64,000 nucleotides of DNA from Yinghuangia soli (lineage in GTDB: Bacteria > Actinomycetota > Actinomycetes > Streptomycetales > Streptomycetaceae). The notes beneath the pieces are model-generated. The model had not been told where the DNA came from, did not search any database, and saw nothing but the letters and a program-made list of their open reading frames with translations. A program made the position numbers and the translations under genes. Numbering within the stretch: the stretch's first letter is position 1; each line of letters begins with the position of its first letter. Positions 7,988 through 16,908 of the stretch are shown piece by piece. The stretch is from the NCBI RefSeq assembly GCF_021502675.1, contig NZ_JAKFHA010000001.1, positions 724,688 to 788,687 on the forward strand, written 5' to 3'.

Positions 7988-8184
7988 GCGAGCGAGCGGC
8001 GCCCTTTTACTGCCCGTACTGCGGGGACGAGGACCTGCGCCCCCACGAAGAGGGGCACGGGGCCTGGCTCTGCGGAGCGTGCCGCCGCGCGTTCACGCTG
8101 AAGTACCTGGGCCTGGTGTTCAACGCGAACACCACGCCCGAACCGGCAAGTTCCGCATCGACATCCGAGAAGGAGGGGCAGTGA
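7984..8184 (+). CDS. Small zinc-ribbon protein in the sulfur operon
   Basis: A 66-residue protein between sulfite reductase and cysH, overlapping both (ATGA at its start, GTGA at its end), so translation is probably coupled. Two CxxC pairs, FYCPYCGDEDL and WLCGACRRAF, make a compact zinc ribbon. The 25 C-terminal residues are low in complexity. I know of no assigned function. The position suggests a role in assembling or regulating the reductases, for example metal or sulfur handling, but this is inference from context only. Confidence 0.85.
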   Translation: MSERAAPFYCPYCGDEDLRPHEEGHGAWLCGACRRAFTLKYLGLVFNANTTPEPASSASTSEKEGQ

Positions 8185-8879
8185 CCACGACCTTCACCGA
8201 CGAGGCGCTGGAGCAGCTCGCCCTCACCGCCGGACGCGAGCTGGAGGACGCCACCGCCGAGGAGATCCTCGGCTGGGCGTCCGCGACCTTCGGCACCCGC
8301 TGGGCGGTGACGTCCTCGATGGAGGACGCCGTCGTCGCCCACCTGGCGTCGCGCGTCCAGCCCGGCATCGACGTGATCTTCCTCGACACCGGCTACCACT
8401 TCGTGGAGACCATCGGCACCCGCGATGCGGTCGCCGCGGTCTACCCGGTCAACGTCATCACGCTGACCCCGCGCCAGACGGTCGCCGAGCAGGACGCCGA
8501 GTACGGCCCCAAGCTGCACGACCGGGACCCCGACCTGTGCTGCGCACTGCGCAAGGTCGCCCCGCTGCAGACCAGCCTGGACGGCTACGACGCGTGGGCC
8601 ACCGGCCTGCGCCGCGACGACTCCCCGGAGCGCGCGGACACCCCCGTGGTCGGCTGGGACGCCAAGAAGCGCCGCGTGAAGATCTCCCCGATCGCGCGCT
8701 GGGACCAGGACCAGGTGGACGCCTACATCCTGGAGCACGGCGTACTGACCAACCCGCTCCTCATGGACGGGTACGCCTCGATCGGCTGCGAGCCCTGCAC
8801 CCGCCGCGTGGCCCCCGGCGAGGACGCCCGGGCCGGCCGCTGGGCGGGCCGGGCCAAGACCGAGTGCGGGATCCACTGA
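8181..8879 (+). CDS. cysH: Assimilatory adenylyl-sulfate (APS) reductase
   Basis: A 232-residue CysH protein that reduces activated sulfate to sulfite. The paired Cys120-Cys121 and Cys203/Cys206 (CEPC) are the [4Fe-4S] ligands that mark the APS-reducing branch. The catalytic Cys229 sits in the C-terminal ECGIH motif. The SSMEDAVVAHL segment near the N-terminus is the nucleotide-binding loop. The start is a GTG preceded by AAGGAGG and overlaps the preceding stop. An APS reductase makes APS kinase unnecessary for assimilation, which fits the absence of cysC here. Confidence 0.93.
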   Translation: MTTTFTDEALEQLALTAGRELEDATAEEILGWASATFGTRWAVTSSMEDAVVAHLASRVQPGIDVIFLDTGYHFVETIGTRDAVAAVYPVNVITLTPRQTVAEQDAEYGPKLHDRDPDLCCALRKVAPLQTSLDGYDAWATGLRRDDSPERADTPVVGWDAKKRRVKISPIARWDQDQVDAYILEHGVLTNPLLMDGYASIGCEPCTRRVAPGEDARAGRWAGRAKTECGIH

Positions 8880-8880
8880 C

Positions 8881-8961
8881 ATGGCCCCGCACATAGCGCA
8901 GCCGCGCAAGCACCACTCGCAGCACCCGACCACCGCCCCGACCTCCTGGAGGAGCAAGTGA
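8881..8961 (+). CDS. Possible 26-aa small ORF between cysH and cysD
   Basis: Directly behind the cysH stop an ATG opens a 26-codon frame, beginning MAPHIAQPRKHHSQH, whose TGA overlaps the GTG start of cysD. It is basic and His-rich and has only a weak ribosome binding site. It may simply carry ribosomes through to cysD (translational coupling), or it may be chance. The cysD Shine-Dalgarno sequence (tggagg) lies inside it. Confidence 0.3.
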   Translation: MAPHIAQPRKHHSQHPTTAPTSWRSK

Positions 8962-9881
8962 CAACCGCGGTCGAGCTTTCCGCGCCCGGCGCGCTCTCCC
9001 ACCTGGACGCGCTCGAGGCCGAGGCGGTCCACATCTTCCGCGAGGTCGCGGGCGAGTTCGAGCGGCCGGTGATCCTCTTCTCCGGCGGCAAGGACTCCAT
9101 CGTCATGCTGCACCTGGCGCGCAAGGCGTTCTGGCCGGCCCAGATCCCGTTCGCGCTGCTGCACGTCGACACCGGGCACAACTTCCCCGAGGTCATCGAG
9201 TACCGCGACCGCACGGTGGCCGAGCACGGGCTGCGCCTGTACGTGGGCCACGTGCAGGAGTTCATCGACAGCGGCCGCCTGCAGGAGCGCCCGGACGGCA
9301 CCCGCAACCCGCTGCAGACCGTCCCGCTGCTCGACGCCATCGAGAAGAACCGCTTCGACGCGGTCTTCGGCGGCGGCCGCCGGGACGAGGAGAAGGCCCG
9401 CGCCAAGGAGCGTGTCTTCTCGCTGCGCGACGAGTTCGGCCAGTGGGACCCGCGCCGCCAGCGCCCCGAGCTGTGGAACCTGTACAACGGCCGGCACCGC
9501 GTGGGCGAGCACGTCCGGGTCTTCCCGCTGTCCAACTGGACCGAGCTGGACGTGTGGCAGTACATCGAGCGCGAGGAGATCCCGCTCCCGGAGATCTACT
9601 TCTCGCACGAGCGCGACGTCTTCCTGCGCAACGGCATGTGGCTCGCGCCCGGCGACTGGGGCGGCCCGAAGGAGGGCGAGGCGCTGGAGCGCCGCGTCGT
9701 CCGGTACCGCACGGTCGGCGACATGAGCTGTACCGGGGCGGTGGAGTCCCCGGCCACCACGGTGGCCGAGGTGATCGCCGAGATCGCGGTGAGCCGACTG
9801 ACCGAACGGGGTGCCACGCGCGCGGACGACAAGCTGTCCGAGGCCGCGATGGAAGACCGCAAGCGCGAGGGATACTTCTAA
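8958..9881 (+). CDS. cysD: Sulfate adenylyltransferase subunit 2
   Basis: The 307-residue catalytic subunit of ATP sulfurylase, which makes APS from sulfate and ATP together with CysN. The PP-loop SGGKDS is at residues 42-47. Family motifs LHVDTGHNFPEVIEYRD, FGGGRRDEEKARAKER and the C-terminal REGYF are intact. The GTG start has GGAGG about eight bases upstream. Its stop directly abuts the cysN ATG, with no intergenic base. Confidence 0.95.
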   Translation: MTTAVELSAPGALSHLDALEAEAVHIFREVAGEFERPVILFSGGKDSIVMLHLARKAFWPAQIPFALLHVDTGHNFPEVIEYRDRTVAEHGLRLYVGHVQEFIDSGRLQERPDGTRNPLQTVPLLDAIEKNRFDAVFGGGRRDEEKARAKERVFSLRDEFGQWDPRRQRPELWNLYNGRHRVGEHVRVFPLSNWTELDVWQYIEREEIPLPEIYFSHERDVFLRNGMWLAPGDWGGPKEGEALERRVVRYRTVGDMSCTGAVESPATTVAEVIAEIAVSRLTERGATRADDKLSEAAMEDRKREGYF

Positions 9882-11234
9882 ATGACCAGCAACATTCCCG
9901 GCACCGCCGAGGGTTCGGCCGCCGTGGACGCGCCGGTGGGCCTGCTCCGGCTGGCCACCGCGGGCTCGGTCGACGACGGCAAGTCCACGCTCGTGGGCCG
10001 CCTGCTGCACGACTCCAAGTCGGTCCTGACCGACCAGCTGGAGGCGGTCGAGCGGGTCAGCCGCGACCGCGGCATGGAGGAGGCGGACCTCGCGCTCCTG
10101 ACTGACGGCCTGCGCGCCGAGCGCGAGCAGGGCATCACCATCGACGTGGCGTACCGCTACTTCGCGACCGCCAAGCGCCGGTTCATCCTGGCCGACACGC
10201 CGGGCCACGTGCAGTACACCCGCAACATGGTGACCGGCGCGTCGACCGCCGAGCTGGCCGTGGTCCTGGTGGACGCCCGCAACGGCGTCGTCGAGCAGAC
10301 CCGCCGGCACGCCGCGGTGGCCGCGCTGCTGCGCGTCCCGCACGTGGTCCTCGCGGTCAACAAGATGGACCTGGTCGACTACGACGAGGCCGTCTTCGCC
10401 TCGGTGGCCGACGAGTTCACCGCGTTCGCCAAGGAGCTCGGCATCCCGGACGTGACCACCATCCCGGTCTCCGCGCTGCGCGGCGACAACGTGGTGGACC
10501 CGTCCGCGCACATGGACTGGTACGGCGGCCCGACGCTCCTGGAGTACCTGGAGACCGTCGAGACCGGCGGCCAGGACGAGCAGGGGCCGGCGCGCTTCCC
10601 GGTGCAGTTCGTGCTGCGCCCGCAGAGCGACGACGAGTTCCGCGACTACCGCGGCTACGCGGGCCAGGTCGCGTCCGGCGTGTTCCGTACCGGCGACCCG
10701 GTCGTGGTGCTGCCGTCCGGCTCGCGTTCGACCATCGAGGGCATCGACCGGCTCGGCGCGACGGTGGACCGCGCGCAGGCCGGCGAGTCGGTCACGCTGC
10801 GGCTGTCGTCCGACGTGGACGTCTCGCGCGGCGACCTGATCGCCCCGGCCGAGGAGGCCCCGGTGGCCACCCAGGACATCGAGGCGACGGTCTGCCACGT
10901 GGCGGACAAGCCGCTGCGGCCCGGCGACCGGGTGCTGCTCAAGCACACCACCCGCACGGTCAAGGCGATCGTCCGGGAGATCCCCTACCGGGTCGACATC
11001 CAGACCCTCGAACGGCAGTCCGCGCCGGGCGAGTTGCACCCGAACGACATCGCGCACGTGGTGCTGCGGACCGCGCAGCCCCTCGCGCTCGACCCGTACG
11101 CGGCCGGGCGCCGCACCGGTTCCTTCCTCCTCATCGACGAATCCGACGGATCGACGCTGACGGCCGGCATGGCCGGTCCGGCGTTCGTGGACCGCGGCGG
11201 CGAGCCGGGCTCCACTACGGAGCGATGTCGCTAG
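9882..11234 (+). CDS. cysN: Sulfate adenylyltransferase subunit 1 (GTPase)
   Basis: The 450-residue regulatory GTPase of ATP sulfurylase. GTP hydrolysis drives the unfavourable adenylation of sulfate by CysD. The elongation-factor-like G domain has GSVDDGKST (28-36), the switch region EQGITIDVAYRYF, DTPGH and NKMDLVD. Beta-barrel domains follow. There is no C-terminal APS kinase domain, unlike CysNC fusions, and no separate cysC is seen. A 112-bp gap follows before the transporter genes, so these may share the operon or have their own promoter. Confidence 0.95.
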   Translation: MTSNIPGTAEGSAAVDAPVGLLRLATAGSVDDGKSTLVGRLLHDSKSVLTDQLEAVERVSRDRGMEEADLALLTDGLRAEREQGITIDVAYRYFATAKRRFILADTPGHVQYTRNMVTGASTAELAVVLVDARNGVVEQTRRHAAVAALLRVPHVVLAVNKMDLVDYDEAVFASVADEFTAFAKELGIPDVTTIPVSALRGDNVVDPSAHMDWYGGPTLLEYLETVETGGQDEQGPARFPVQFVLRPQSDDEFRDYRGYAGQVASGVFRTGDPVVVLPSGSRSTIEGIDRLGATVDRAQAGESVTLRLSSDVDVSRGDLIAPAEEAPVATQDIEATVCHVADKPLRPGDRVLLKHTTRTVKAIVREIPYRVDIQTLERQSAPGELHPNDIAHVVLRTAQPLALDPYAAGRRTGSFLLIDESDGSTLTAGMAGPAFVDRGGEPGSTTERCR

Positions 11235-11346
11235 CCGATCCTCCGGGATCCGGCCGACACCCGTAGCGCAAGTCCCGTTCCCCGTCCCGTCCATCAAAAC
11301 CCGTCGAATTCCGTGCCCCTGCACGGTCACCCAGGGAAGGTCCCTC

Positions 11347-12489
11347 ATGCCTGCTGCCCGCGTCCAGCGTCGCAGAACCGTACGTACCGTCATAGCCCTC
11401 GCAATTGTCCCGCTGCTCGCCGTGGTCTCCGCCTGCGGCTACGGCGACGACAAGGACAGCGACAAGACCGACCCCGCCGCCGCCCAGCAGTCCCCGGGCG
11501 CGTCCCAGGCCGGCAAGCCCGCCGGCACGTCCGCCTCCGAGCTGCGCCTCGGGTTCTTCGCGAACGTCACGCACGCGACGCCGCTGGTCGGTCTGAAGGA
11601 AGGCTTCTACGCCAAGGAGCTGGGCACCACCAAGATCACCCCGACGGTGTTCAACGCGGGCCCGGCGGCCATCGAGGCGCTCAAGGGCGGCTCGCTGGAC
11701 GCCACGTACATCGGCCCGAACCCGTCGATCTCCGGCTTCACCTCGACCAACGGCGAGCTGCTGCGCATCGTCGCGGGCACCACCTCCGGCGGTGCCTCGC
11801 TGGTCGTCAAGCCGAACATCAACTCGGCCGCCGACCTCAAGGGCAAGAAGATCGCCTCGCCGCAGCTGGGCGGCACGCAGGACGTCGCGGTCCGCGCCTG
11901 GCTGGCGAAGAACAACCTCAAGACCGACACCAAGGGCGGCGGCGACGTCAGCATCGTGCCGACCGACAACGCCCAGACCCTCGCGCTGTTCAAGAGCGGC
12001 GAGCTGGACGGCGGCTGGCTGCCCGAGCCGTGGGCGACCCGCCTGGTCCAGGAGGCCGGCGGCAAGGTGCTGATCGACGAGCGCACGCTGTGGCCCGAGG
12101 GCAAGTTCGTCACCACGAACCTGATCGTCCGCAAGGACTTCCTGGAGAAGCACCCGGACACCGTCGAGGCGCTGCTCCGCGGCCAGCTGGCCACCACCGA
12201 GTTCATCAACGCGAACGCGGAGAAGGCCAAGGCCGACGTCAACGCGCAGCTCCTCGAGTACACCAAGAAGGAACTGCCCAAGCCGGTCATCGACGCGGCG
12301 TGGCCCAACATCGAGGTCACCAACGACCCGCTGGCCGCCTCGCTGCTCAAGCTCAAGGACGAGGGCGTGCACGTCGGAGTCACCAAGGACGCCGACATCA
12401 AGGGCATCTACGACCTGACGATCCTCAACAAGCTGCTGACCGCGAGCGGCAAGCCGGCCGTCCAGGACGCCGGACTCGGCAAGAAGTAG
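11347..12489 (+). CDS. SsuA-like substrate-binding lipoprotein of an ABC importer
   Basis: A 380-residue extracellular binding protein of the SsuA/TauA/NrtA class. The signal sequence ends in a lipobox with the modified Cys at residue 30 (VVSAC), followed by a flexible charged linker. The mature domain begins LRLGFFANVTHATPLVGLKEGFY and contains GGSLDATYIGPNPS and GWLPEPWA, typical of aliphatic sulfonate, taurine or nitrate binders. The location behind cysDN suggests a sulfur compound, most likely sulfonate or sulfate ester. The exact ligand cannot be read from sequence. A strong hairpin follows and may keep its mRNA more abundant than that of the ATPase and permease. Confidence 0.88.
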   Translation: MPAARVQRRRTVRTVIALAIVPLLAVVSACGYGDDKDSDKTDPAAAQQSPGASQAGKPAGTSASELRLGFFANVTHATPLVGLKEGFYAKELGTTKITPTVFNAGPAAIEALKGGSLDATYIGPNPSISGFTSTNGELLRIVAGTTSGGASLVVKPNINSAADLKGKKIASPQLGGTQDVAVRAWLAKNNLKTDTKGGGDVSIVPTDNAQTLALFKSGELDGGWLPEPWATRLVQEAGGKVLIDERTLWPEGKFVTTNLIVRKDFLEKHPDTVEALLRGQLATTEFINANAEKAKADVNAQLLEYTKKELPKPVIDAAWPNIEVTNDPLAASLLKLKDEGVHVGVTKDADIKGIYDLTILNKLLTASGKPAVQDAGLGKK

Positions 12490-12498
12490 CAGGGCACC

Positions 12499-12530
12499 GG
12501 GGCGGGGCCACCACGAGTCGGCCCCGCCCC
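12499..12530 (+). terminator. Intra-operon hairpin after the binding-protein gene
   Basis: Perfect 11-bp arms (12499-12509 and 12520-12530) with a 10-base loop lie 9 bases behind the binding-protein stop. Partial terminators at this place commonly give a binding protein in excess over its transporter. Confidence 0.7.
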
Positions 12531-12585
12531 GCAGCACCGTACCGACCGCTTACCCGGCGACTCCCACCCGCGAAAGGCGGACGCG

Positions 12586-13407
12586 ATGTCCCAGACCGTG
12601 CACGAGCAGCCGCTGACGGCCGCCGCTCCGGCGGCCGGCGAGAACGGCACCGCCGGTACCGGCGCGCCTGCCGTCCGCCTGTCCAAGGTCACCAAGGTCT
12701 TCGGCCGCGCGGACGGCGCGCCGGTCCTCGACAACATCGACCTGACCGTCGCCCCGGGCGAGTTCGTCTGCCTGCTGGGTGCGTCCGGGTGCGGCAAGTC
12801 GACCCTGCTCAACCTGGTCGCCGGGCTGGACAAGCCGAGCGCCGGCACCATCGAGGTCAACGGCGGCCGCCCGGCGCTGATGTTCCAGGAGCACGCGCTC
12901 TTCCCGTGGCTCAAGGCCGGCAAGAACGTCGAACTGGCCCTGAAGCTGCGCGGCGTGCCGCGCGAGCAGCGCCGCGAGGAAGCCCAGAAGCTGCTCGCGC
13001 TGGTCCGCCTGGACACCGCGTACGAGAAGCGCGTACACGAGCTCTCCGGCGGCATGCGGCAGCGCGTCGCGCTGGCCCGCGCGCTCGCGCAGTCCGGCGA
13101 GGTGCTGCTGATGGACGAGCCGTTCGCCGCGCTGGACGCGATCACCCGCGACGTGCTGCACGACGAGCTCACCCGCATCTGGGCGGACACCGGCCGCTCG
13201 GTCGTCTTCGTGACGCACAACGTGCGCGAGGCGGTCCGGCTGGCCCAGCGCGTGGTGCTGATGTCGTCCCGCCCGGGACGCATCGCCCGCGAGTGGACCA
13301 TCGACATCCCGCAGCCGCGCCGCATCGAGTCGCCGGACGTCTCGGCGCTGTCCATCGAGATCACCGAACAGCTCCGTGGGGAGATCCGCCGCCATGGCAA
13401 GCACTGA
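12586..13407 (+). CDS. ABC transporter ATP-binding protein (SsuB-like)
   Basis: A 273-residue ATPase subunit. Walker A GASGCGKST, the Q-loop in MFQEHALFPW, the signature LSGGMRQRV, Walker B VLLMDEPFAALD and the H-loop VFVTHNVREAV are all intact. The compact, early Q-loop EHALFPW pattern is typical of nitrate/sulfonate/taurine importers. The 30 N-terminal residues before VRLSKVTKVF are Ala/Gly-rich. The gene overlaps the permease start by 14 bp. Confidence 0.93.
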   Translation: MSQTVHEQPLTAAAPAAGENGTAGTGAPAVRLSKVTKVFGRADGAPVLDNIDLTVAPGEFVCLLGASGCGKSTLLNLVAGLDKPSAGTIEVNGGRPALMFQEHALFPWLKAGKNVELALKLRGVPREQRREEAQKLLALVRLDTAYEKRVHELSGGMRQRVALARALAQSGEVLLMDEPFAALDAITRDVLHDELTRIWADTGRSVVFVTHNVREAVRLAQRVVLMSSRPGRIAREWTIDIPQPRRIESPDVSALSIEITEQLRGEIRRHGKH

Positions 13408-14299
13408 CCTGACGAAGACGGCCGCGGCGGATGTGCCGTCCTCCGACGACGTCGCGGGCCTGGAAGCCGGCCTGGACGCGCTGGAGACGTACGAGAAGGA
13501 CCGCGCCCCGCTGTGGCGGACCGCGCTCGGCAAGATCGGCCCGCCGATCCTGGCCATCGCGTTCATGCTGCTGGTGTGGCAGATCGCCTACTGGGCCGAG
13601 GTCAAGCCCCGCTACGCGCTGCCGTCGCCGGCCGACGTGTGGGACGCGTTCATGGTCCAGTGGCAGGCCGGCGAGGTCCACCAGATCCTCTGGGTCAGCC
13701 TCGAACGCGCCTTCCTCGGCTTCCTGATGGCCATCGCGATCGGCACCCCGCTCGGCCTGCTGGTGGCCCGGGTGCGCTGGGTGCGCGCGGCGATCGGCCC
13801 GCTGCTGTCCGGTCTGCAGTCGCTGCCGTCGGTGGCCTGGGTGCCGCCGGCCGTCATCTGGTTCGGCCTGAACAACAGCGCGATCTACGCGGTCGTGCTG
13901 CTCGGTGCGGTCCCGTCGATCGCGCAGGGCATCGTCTCCGGCGTCGACCAGGTCCCGCCGCTGTTCATCCGGGCCGGGCGCGTGCTCGGCGCCACCGGCC
14001 TGCTGGGCGTGTGGCACGTGCTGCTGCCCGCCTCGCTGCCCGGCTACCTGGCCGGCCTCAAGCAGGGCTGGGCGTTCAGCTGGCGCTCGCTGATGGCTGC
14101 GGAGCTGATCGCCGCATCGCCGGACCTCGGGTACGGCTTGGGCCAGCTCATGAACCAGGGCCGCGACCTGGGCGACATGCCGATGATGCTCACCGCGGTC
14201 TTCATGATCCTGCTGGTCGGCATCGGCATCGAGCTGCTGTTCTTCTCGCCGCTGGAGAAGCTCGTGCTGCGCCAGCGCGGTCTGCTGATCTCCAAGTAG
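13394..14299 (+). CDS. ABC transporter permease (SsuC-like)
   Basis: A 301-residue inner-membrane permease with six predicted helices. The coupling (EAA-like) loop GRVLGATGLLGVWHVLLPAS sits between helices four and five. A 40-residue hydrophilic N-terminus precedes the first helix PPILAIAFMLLVWQIAYW. The ATG at 13394 lies inside the end of the ATPase gene, a typical translationally coupled arrangement. One permease gene implies a homodimer in the membrane. Confidence 0.93.
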   Translation: MASTDLTKTAAADVPSSDDVAGLEAGLDALETYEKDRAPLWRTALGKIGPPILAIAFMLLVWQIAYWAEVKPRYALPSPADVWDAFMVQWQAGEVHQILWVSLERAFLGFLMAIAIGTPLGLLVARVRWVRAAIGPLLSGLQSLPSVAWVPPAVIWFGLNNSAIYAVVLLGAVPSIAQGIVSGVDQVPPLFIRAGRVLGATGLLGVWHVLLPASLPGYLAGLKQGWAFSWRSLMAAELIAASPDLGYGLGQLMNQGRDLGDMPMMLTAVFMILLVGIGIELLFFSPLEKLVLRQRGLLISK

Positions 14300-14341
14300 C
14301 CTCCTGTCCCTGCCCTCTTCTCCCCTCGGAACGACGCCCCC

Positions 14342-15091
14342 ATGAGAACCGCACCCGCACCCGCGCTGCTGGCCATCGCGCACGGCAGCCGGGACCCGCG
14401 CCACGCCGCGACGGCCGAGTCGCTCGCGGCGCGGGTGCGGCGTGCCCGGCCGGGCGTGCGGGTGGAGGTGGCGTACCTGGACCACGACGGTCCGCGGGTG
14501 CCGGAGAAGCTGGCCGCACTGGCCGCGGACGGGGTCCGCGAGGCGGTGGCGGTCCCGCTGCTGCTGTCCACGGCGTACCACGCGAAGCACGACGTCCCGG
14601 CGATGCTCGATGCGGGCCGGCAGCTCCGGCTGCGGGTCCGCACCGCGGCCGCGCTCGGTCCGCATCCGCTGCTGCTCGCCGCGCTGGACCGCCGGCTGCG
14701 CGAGGCGGGCGTGTGGCCGGGCGACGACGCGTACGGCATCGTGCTCGCCTCGGCCGGCTCCACCGACGCCGCGGCGAACGCGGCGCTGACCGACCTGGCC
14801 CGCACCTGGCGCCGCACCGGCTGGGGCTCGGTGGTCACCGCCTTCGCCTCGGCGCTCAGCCCCGAGGTCGGCGAGGCGGTCCGCGACCTGCGGCGCACCG
14901 GCTTGGAGCGGGTTGCGGTCGCGACGTACATGCTGGCTCCGGGCTTCCTGCCGGACCGCATCGCCCGCCAGTCCGCCGAGTCGGGCGCCGACCTGGTGAC
15001 CGTACCGGTCGGCGACACCGACGAGGTGGCCGCGCTGGCCGCGCTGCGGTACGACGAGGCGCTCGGCCTGGCCGGCGCCAAGAGCGCCTGA
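14342..15091 (+). CDS. Sirohydrochlorin chelatase (CbiX/SirB-like)
   Basis: A 249-residue chelatase of the CbiX family that inserts iron (or cobalt) into sirohydrochlorin. The N-terminal motif LLAIAHGSRDPRHA carries the metal-site His of family members, and a second half starts at GIVLASAGSTD. The pattern LLLSTAYHAKHDVP is also characteristic. The second half has AGS where the N-terminal half has HGS. The gene closes the sulfur island, 42 bp behind the permease, and would supply siroheme for the sulfite reductase. Confidence 0.88.
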   Translation: MRTAPAPALLAIAHGSRDPRHAATAESLAARVRRARPGVRVEVAYLDHDGPRVPEKLAALAADGVREAVAVPLLLSTAYHAKHDVPAMLDAGRQLRLRVRTAAALGPHPLLLAALDRRLREAGVWPGDDAYGIVLASAGSTDAAANAALTDLARTWRRTGWGSVVTAFASALSPEVGEAVRDLRRTGLERVAVATYMLAPGFLPDRIARQSAESGADLVTVPVGDTDEVAALAALRYDEALGLAGAKSA

Positions 15092-15194
15092 GGCCCCGAA
15101 AGGCCCCCCGTCCCGCTCGAATTGCCGAACGTCCCGGGTATGGAGGACGTCAATCTGTCGGAACAGAGTTGGCCTACCCAGTAGCATCTGACGC

Positions 15195-16091
15195 GTGATC
15201 GACACAGCTGCTGCCGAGCGGGCGGTGTTGGCGCGGGCCTGCAATACGGCGGGGATCGATCCCGGGGCGGCCGACGGCGCGGAACTCCTGGCTTTCGGCG
15301 AGAACGCGGTCTTCGCGCTGCCCGGGGTGGGGATAGTCGCGCGCATCGCGCGCGGGCCGCACCTCAAGGAGCGGGCCCGCCGTGAAGTCGCGGTCGCGCA
15401 GTGGCTGTGCGCGCTGGACTTCCCGACCGTGCGGCCCGCCGCGGCGGTGCCGGTGCAGCCTCTGGAGGTGTCCGAGCGGCCGGTCACCTTCTGGGAGATA
15501 CTGCCGCCCGCCGACGGCACGCCGGACGTGCGCGACCTGGCGAAGCTGCTCAAGCGGCTGCATGCGCTGCCCGAACCGCCGTTCGCGCTGCCCCGGCGCG
15601 AACCGCTGGCGCTGGTGGAGACCTGGCTGGACTCCGCGGACGCGGCCGTGCACCTGGACGACCGGCGGTTCCTGCTGGACCGCAAGGCGGCGCTGGCCGA
15701 GGCGTACGCGCAGGTCCGCCCGGTGCTGGCGCCCGGGGTGATCCACGGCGACGCGCTGCTGCGCAATGTGGGCGTGCACGGGGGCCGGGCGGTGCTGCTC
15801 GACCTGGAGAACGTGGCATCCGATCTGCGCGAGCTGGACCTGATCCTGACCCCGATGGCCGCGGTGCGGTACGGGCTGCCGGAGGGCTCGGTCGAGCGGT
15901 TCGCGAGGAAGTACGGGTTCGACGTGACCGGATGGGACGGCTATCCGGTGCTGCGCGACGTGCGCGAACTGGCCGCCACCGCGTGGGTCGCCCAGCATGT
16001 TCCGGGCAATCCGGCGGCCGAGGAGGAGTTCGCGCACCGGGTGCGCTGCCTGCGCACCGGCGACACGACGTCGCGCTGGCACGCGTTCTGA
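15195..16091 (+). CDS. Aminoglycoside phosphotransferase-fold protein
   Basis: A 298-residue protein of the APH/choline kinase-like superfamily. The catalytic loop VIHGDALLRNVGV and the metal-binding LLDLENV motif are clear. The N-lobe has FGENAVFALPG and VARIARG. The GTG start is the only one that gives the expected N-lobe. Many such proteins in actinomycetes have no known substrate and there is no resistance-gene context here, so I would not infer antibiotic resistance. The gene is not obviously in an operon, with about 100 bp upstream and 83 bp to the next start. Confidence 0.8.
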   Translation: MIDTAAAERAVLARACNTAGIDPGAADGAELLAFGENAVFALPGVGIVARIARGPHLKERARREVAVAQWLCALDFPTVRPAAAVPVQPLEVSERPVTFWEILPPADGTPDVRDLAKLLKRLHALPEPPFALPRREPLALVETWLDSADAAVHLDDRRFLLDRKAALAEAYAQVRPVLAPGVIHGDALLRNVGVHGGRAVLLDLENVASDLRELDLILTPMAAVRYGLPEGSVERFARKYGFDVTGWDGYPVLRDVRELAATAWVAQHVPGNPAAEEEFAHRVRCLRTGDTTSRWHAF

Positions 16092-16174
16092 GCTCTCCGC
16101 CGGGGATCCTCGGCGTACCGGGTGTGGTGCAGAACTCGCTGGACAGGTGACCGGGGCGGTCCGAGCATGAGCCC

Positions 16175-16795
16175 ATGCTGACCACACTTCTCGCCTTCCT
16201 CGGCGCCTGCACGATCGTCGCGGCCGCGCCCGGCCCGAGCACCATGCTCATCATCAAGGAGTCGCTGCGCTCGAAGCGCGCCGGCTTCGCGACCGTGCTC
16301 GGCAACGAGACCGGCGTCTTCATCTGGGGTGTGGTGGCGGCGTTCGGGCTCACCGCGCTGCTGGCCGCGTCCGAGGTGGCGTACGACGTCATGCGGTACG
16401 TCGGAGCGGCGGTGCTGATCGTGTTCGGCATCCAGACACTGCGCGCGGCGTGGCGCGGGCAGGGCCAGGCGGACCTGGACGCGGACGTGAAGGTGCGCTC
16501 CCCGTGGGCGTCGTACCGGTCGGGGCTGGCGATCAACCTGGCCAACCCGAAGGCGGCGATCTTCGCGATGTCGTTCCTGCCGCAGTTCGTGCCGGCCGGG
16601 GCGCCGCAGCTGCCGACGATGATCGGGCTGGCCGCGCTGTGGGCGGTATTCGAGGTCGGCTACTACGGCACCTACGTGTGGTTCGTGGGCCGCATGAAGA
16701 AGGTCGTCTCGCGGGCCGGGGTCCGCAAGCGGCTCGAACAGGTCTCGGGCGGGGTCCTGTTGGTGCTCGGGGTGCGAATGGCCGTGGAGAGCTGA
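16175..16795 (+). CDS. LysE/RhtB-family exporter
   Basis: A 206-residue integral membrane protein of the LysE superfamily, which exports amino acids and related metabolites. The signature APGPSTMLIIKESLRSKRAGF follows the first helix, and the second half has the NLANPKAAIFAMSFLPQFV motif. About six helices are visible. The substrate is unknown. Given the nearby Cys-related leader peptide, a sulfur amino acid is possible but unproven. Confidence 0.9.
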   Translation: MLTTLLAFLGACTIVAAAPGPSTMLIIKESLRSKRAGFATVLGNETGVFIWGVVAAFGLTALLAASEVAYDVMRYVGAAVLIVFGIQTLRAAWRGQGQADLDADVKVRSPWASYRSGLAINLANPKAAIFAMSFLPQFVPAGAPQLPTMIGLAALWAVFEVGYYGTYVWFVGRMKKVVSRAGVRKRLEQVSGGVLLVLGVRMAVES

Positions 16796-16908
16796 GGCAT
16801 TCGCCTGCCGCTTCTCGCTTCGTGGATAGCGCGTCTCACCCCTTGGGATTCTGTCTCGGGGGACGGAACGGGCATTGCGGCGTGGTGTGACGCACGTACG
16901 ATCGCTTC

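Noticed and set aside
15195..16091. Antibiotic resistance function for the phosphotransferase-fold protein
   Set aside because: The fold covers many kinases with other substrates, and neither close sequence likeness nor context supports resistance.
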